Shown here: positions 62,800-64,000 of the stretch, one piece after another
Layout of the letters: every line of letters starts with the position of its first letter
Numbering within the stretch: the stretch's first letter is position 1
Origin: Sphingomonas sp.
GTDB lineage: Bacteria > Pseudomonadota > Alphaproteobacteria > Sphingomonadales > Sphingomonadaceae
Assembly: GCF_019635455.1 (NCBI RefSeq)
Contig: NZ_JAHBZJ010000008.1
Span: 108,145 to 172,144 of the forward strand
DNA: 64,000 bases
Direction of reading: 5' to 3'
Position numbers and translations under genes: made by a program
The notes under the pieces: generated by a model
What the model was told of the DNA's origin: nothing
Seen by the model: only the letters and a program-made list of their open reading frames with translations
Database searches by the model: none

Positions 62800-63570
62800 T
62801 CAGCCGGCGTTCGTCACCGCGCATGAGAGGCGGATTGTCGGGAAAGCGAACGGGCGCTTGGGGGCCGGACGGACGATGCTGCGCTCGTCTACGGGGCGGT
62901 GGAGGTCGAAGGCGATCTTACGCCGCACCATCAGGGCCGAGGCGAACGCCAGACCGCGGCCGAAGCTCTCGCCCATCGCATGCGCCAGATCCCCAAGCTG
63001 GAGTTCGCCCTCTTCGCTGAGCGCACGCGCCACCGCCTGCTCTATGCGCAGCGGCACGTTCACGAAGCGGTGCGCCTGCACCTCGTCGACGGCCTCGAGG
63101 AAGTCGTCCGAGCCGAGATTCGCCGGCGTAACCTGATGATAGTCCCAGCCGAGCGCCGCGGCACCGACGCGCGTGACGGCCTGCTGGATGATCGCCGTCG
63201 GTCGATCGAAGTCCTCCCAGCGGCGCTTCGCTTCGACGAGCATAGGACGTCCGCCGATATCGACCCATGCGGCATCTGGGAAAGCGGTGACAGCCTTGCC
63301 GCGCAAAGTGGCCTCGATGCGGCATGGCTGGGCCAAGAAATCGAGCCGGTCCGGCACGACCTCGGCGATCTTGTGCATGGCAAGTTCCGTGCGACCGTCG
63401 CCGTAGCCGCAACGACGCCAGCGCTTGGAAGGATACATGAACGTCTCGTGGATCTTCGTGCCGGTTACGACCGTGCGGATCTGCCCACCGTTGCGAGCGA
63501 ATACGATCTTGTCGACGACCGTGTCTGCCATGATGTCGGCGAGTTCGACACCGAGGGGCGCAATAGCCAT
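62800..63570 (-). CDS. TnsA-like endonuclease
   Basis: A 256-residue restriction-endonuclease-fold protein. Catalytic set E62, D99 (FPDAAWVDIGG) and E113-x-K115 (LVEAKRRWED) matches the TnsA nuclease, followed by a C-terminal helical domain. TnsA cuts the 5' ends of the transposon so that it moves by cut-and-paste. Lies 115 bp before the transposase gene in the same operon. Confidence 0.82.
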   Translation of the reverse strand: MAIAPLGVELADIMADTVVDKIVFARNGGQIRTVVTGTKIHETFMYPSKRWRRCGYGDGRTELAMHKIAEVVPDRLDFLAQPCRIEATLRGKAVTAFPDAAWVDIGGRPMLVEAKRRWEDFDRPTAIIQQAVTRVGAAALGWDYHQVTPANLGSDDFLEAVDEVQAHRFVNVPLRIEQAVARALSEEGELQLGDLAHAMGESFGRGLAFASALMVRRKIAFDLHRPVDERSIVRPAPKRPFAFPTIRLSCAVTNAG

Positions 63571-63643
63571 CTGTTGTTCCTCCTCCTGCGTGTGAGAACT
63601 GGCGCGGTGTGCAGGCTCAGCCGCGTCATGCTGGAAAGCCTGG

Positions 63644-63940
63644 TCAATCGAAGGAGATCACACCCTCGGCGAGCAGAGCCCGAACGACGTTCGGCTGGAT
63701 TGACCAGAGGGTGACCACGCTTCGGCCGGGTTGCGGCTCGACGCTGATCAGCGTGATTTCCTCCCCGGCCCCGTTCTTCACAGCGAGGACCCTTTGGCCC
63801 GAGATGTGGAACGGCTTTCCTGTGCGGATCCTGCGCAGCGCGCGGGCAACGGCGAGGTCGTCGAGGGTGCTGGTGTCGTTTGCGGCAGGACCTCTCTGAT
63901 CATTGAGGCCTGGCGAAATAGTAGCCGCGATAGAGGCCAT
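63644..63940 (-). CDS. Hypothetical protein upstream of the TnsA gene
   Basis: 98 residues, not recognised. Central part (FHISGQRVLAVKNGAGEEITLISVEP) looks like a small beta domain, ending VVRALLAEGVISFD. AAGGGG lies 10 bases before the ATG. Same orientation and 73 bp before the nuclease gene, so probably the first gene of the transposition operon; could be a small regulator. No function proposed. Confidence 0.55.
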   Translation of the reverse strand: MASIAATISPGLNDQRGPAANDTSTLDDLAVARALRRIRTGKPFHISGQRVLAVKNGAGEEITLISVEPQPGRSVVTLWSIQPNVVRALLAEGVISFD

Positions 63941-64000
63941 AACGGAAAGTCCCCTTTTTAAGTTTGGGCAGTGCTCCCAACGACCGCCCGATCAAAGTAT

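Larger units (their letters stand above)
56913..64000 (-). mobile_element. Tn7-like transposon, left end and transposition module (right end outside window)
   Basis: Contiguous minus-strand genes encode a TnsA-like nuclease, a DDE transposase (TnsB/TniA), an AAA+ ATPase (TnsC/TniB) and a TniQ-family targeting protein, plus two small unknown genes. They are tightly coupled and end at a rho-independent terminator. The left boundary is proposed at TGT in 56913-56915, just outside three related repeats. The right end was not found before base 64000, so cargo may lie beyond. No Cas genes or CRISPR repeats are present in the visible part. Confidence 0.75.

Noticed and set aside
56913..64000. CRISPR-associated transposon
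   Set aside because: No Cas12k, Cascade gene or repeat array is visible, and TniQ is of the long TnsD-like kind. Only the unseen right part could change this.
1..64000. tRNA, rRNA, CRISPR arrays, riboswitches
   Set aside because: Looked for by eye; no cloverleaf, rRNA core, regularly spaced repeat or recognisable riboswitch core was found.

Overview
High G+C DNA with many TonB-dependent receptors, 4-bp ATGA gene overlaps, LacI-controlled sugar genes and single-chain acyl-CoA carboxylase and Baeyer-Villiger genes. This suggests an alphaproteobacterium of the sphingomonad group (Sphingomonas/Sphingobium/Novosphingobium-like). That is inference from gene content; no rRNA or tRNA gene was seen.

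Layout. (1) 1-1920: the end of a glycoside hydrolase family 43 gene and a convergent LacI regulator, the edge of a plant-polysaccharide locus. (2) 2015-44211: a catabolic island of 33 genes. It has five AMP-forming acyl-CoA ligases, two Baeyer-Villiger monooxygenases, two cytoplasmic alpha/beta hydrolases, a fused acyl-CoA carboxylase, two acyl-CoA dehydrogenases, two crotonase-fold enzymes, a MaoC hydratase, four short-chain dehydrogenases/dehydrogenase-like enzymes, an SCP-x type thiolase with a KAS-III/DUF35 partner, a beta-keto-acid cleavage enzyme, an FMN 2-hydroxyacid oxidase, an amidohydrolase, an MFS permease and a TonB receptor. (3) 44284-56743: a sugar/ester locus with a LacI regulator, sugar-type MFS permease, periplasmic trehalase, MarR regulator and two TonB receptor/secreted esterase pairs, plus a small fusion relic. 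(4) about 56913 to beyond the right edge: a Tn7-like transposon with TnsA, TnsB, TnsC and TniQ homologues on the minus strand. It ends at a rho-independent terminator and has candidate TnsB-binding repeats at its left end.

How the island works together. Twelve copies of a 14-bp near-palindrome (consensus GTWCGCATRCGWAC) lie in front of essentially every transcription unit from 2.0 to 44.2 kb, including the MarR gene in the middle (30434-30946). None was noticed by eye in the flanks. At several units the site fills the spacer between plausible -35 and -10 boxes. The simplest reading is one MarR-type repressor controlling the whole island, lifted by a pathway intermediate, probably an acyl-CoA. 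The enzyme set fits uptake of a hydrophobic ketone-containing compound, ring or chain oxygenation to an ester, hydrolysis, CoA activation, carboxylation and beta-oxidation-like shortening. The substrate cannot be named from sequence.

Start codons were often moved inward from the longest frame on the basis of ribosome-binding sites, alignment between paralogues in this window, or stop/start overlaps. Each choice is explained in its entry.
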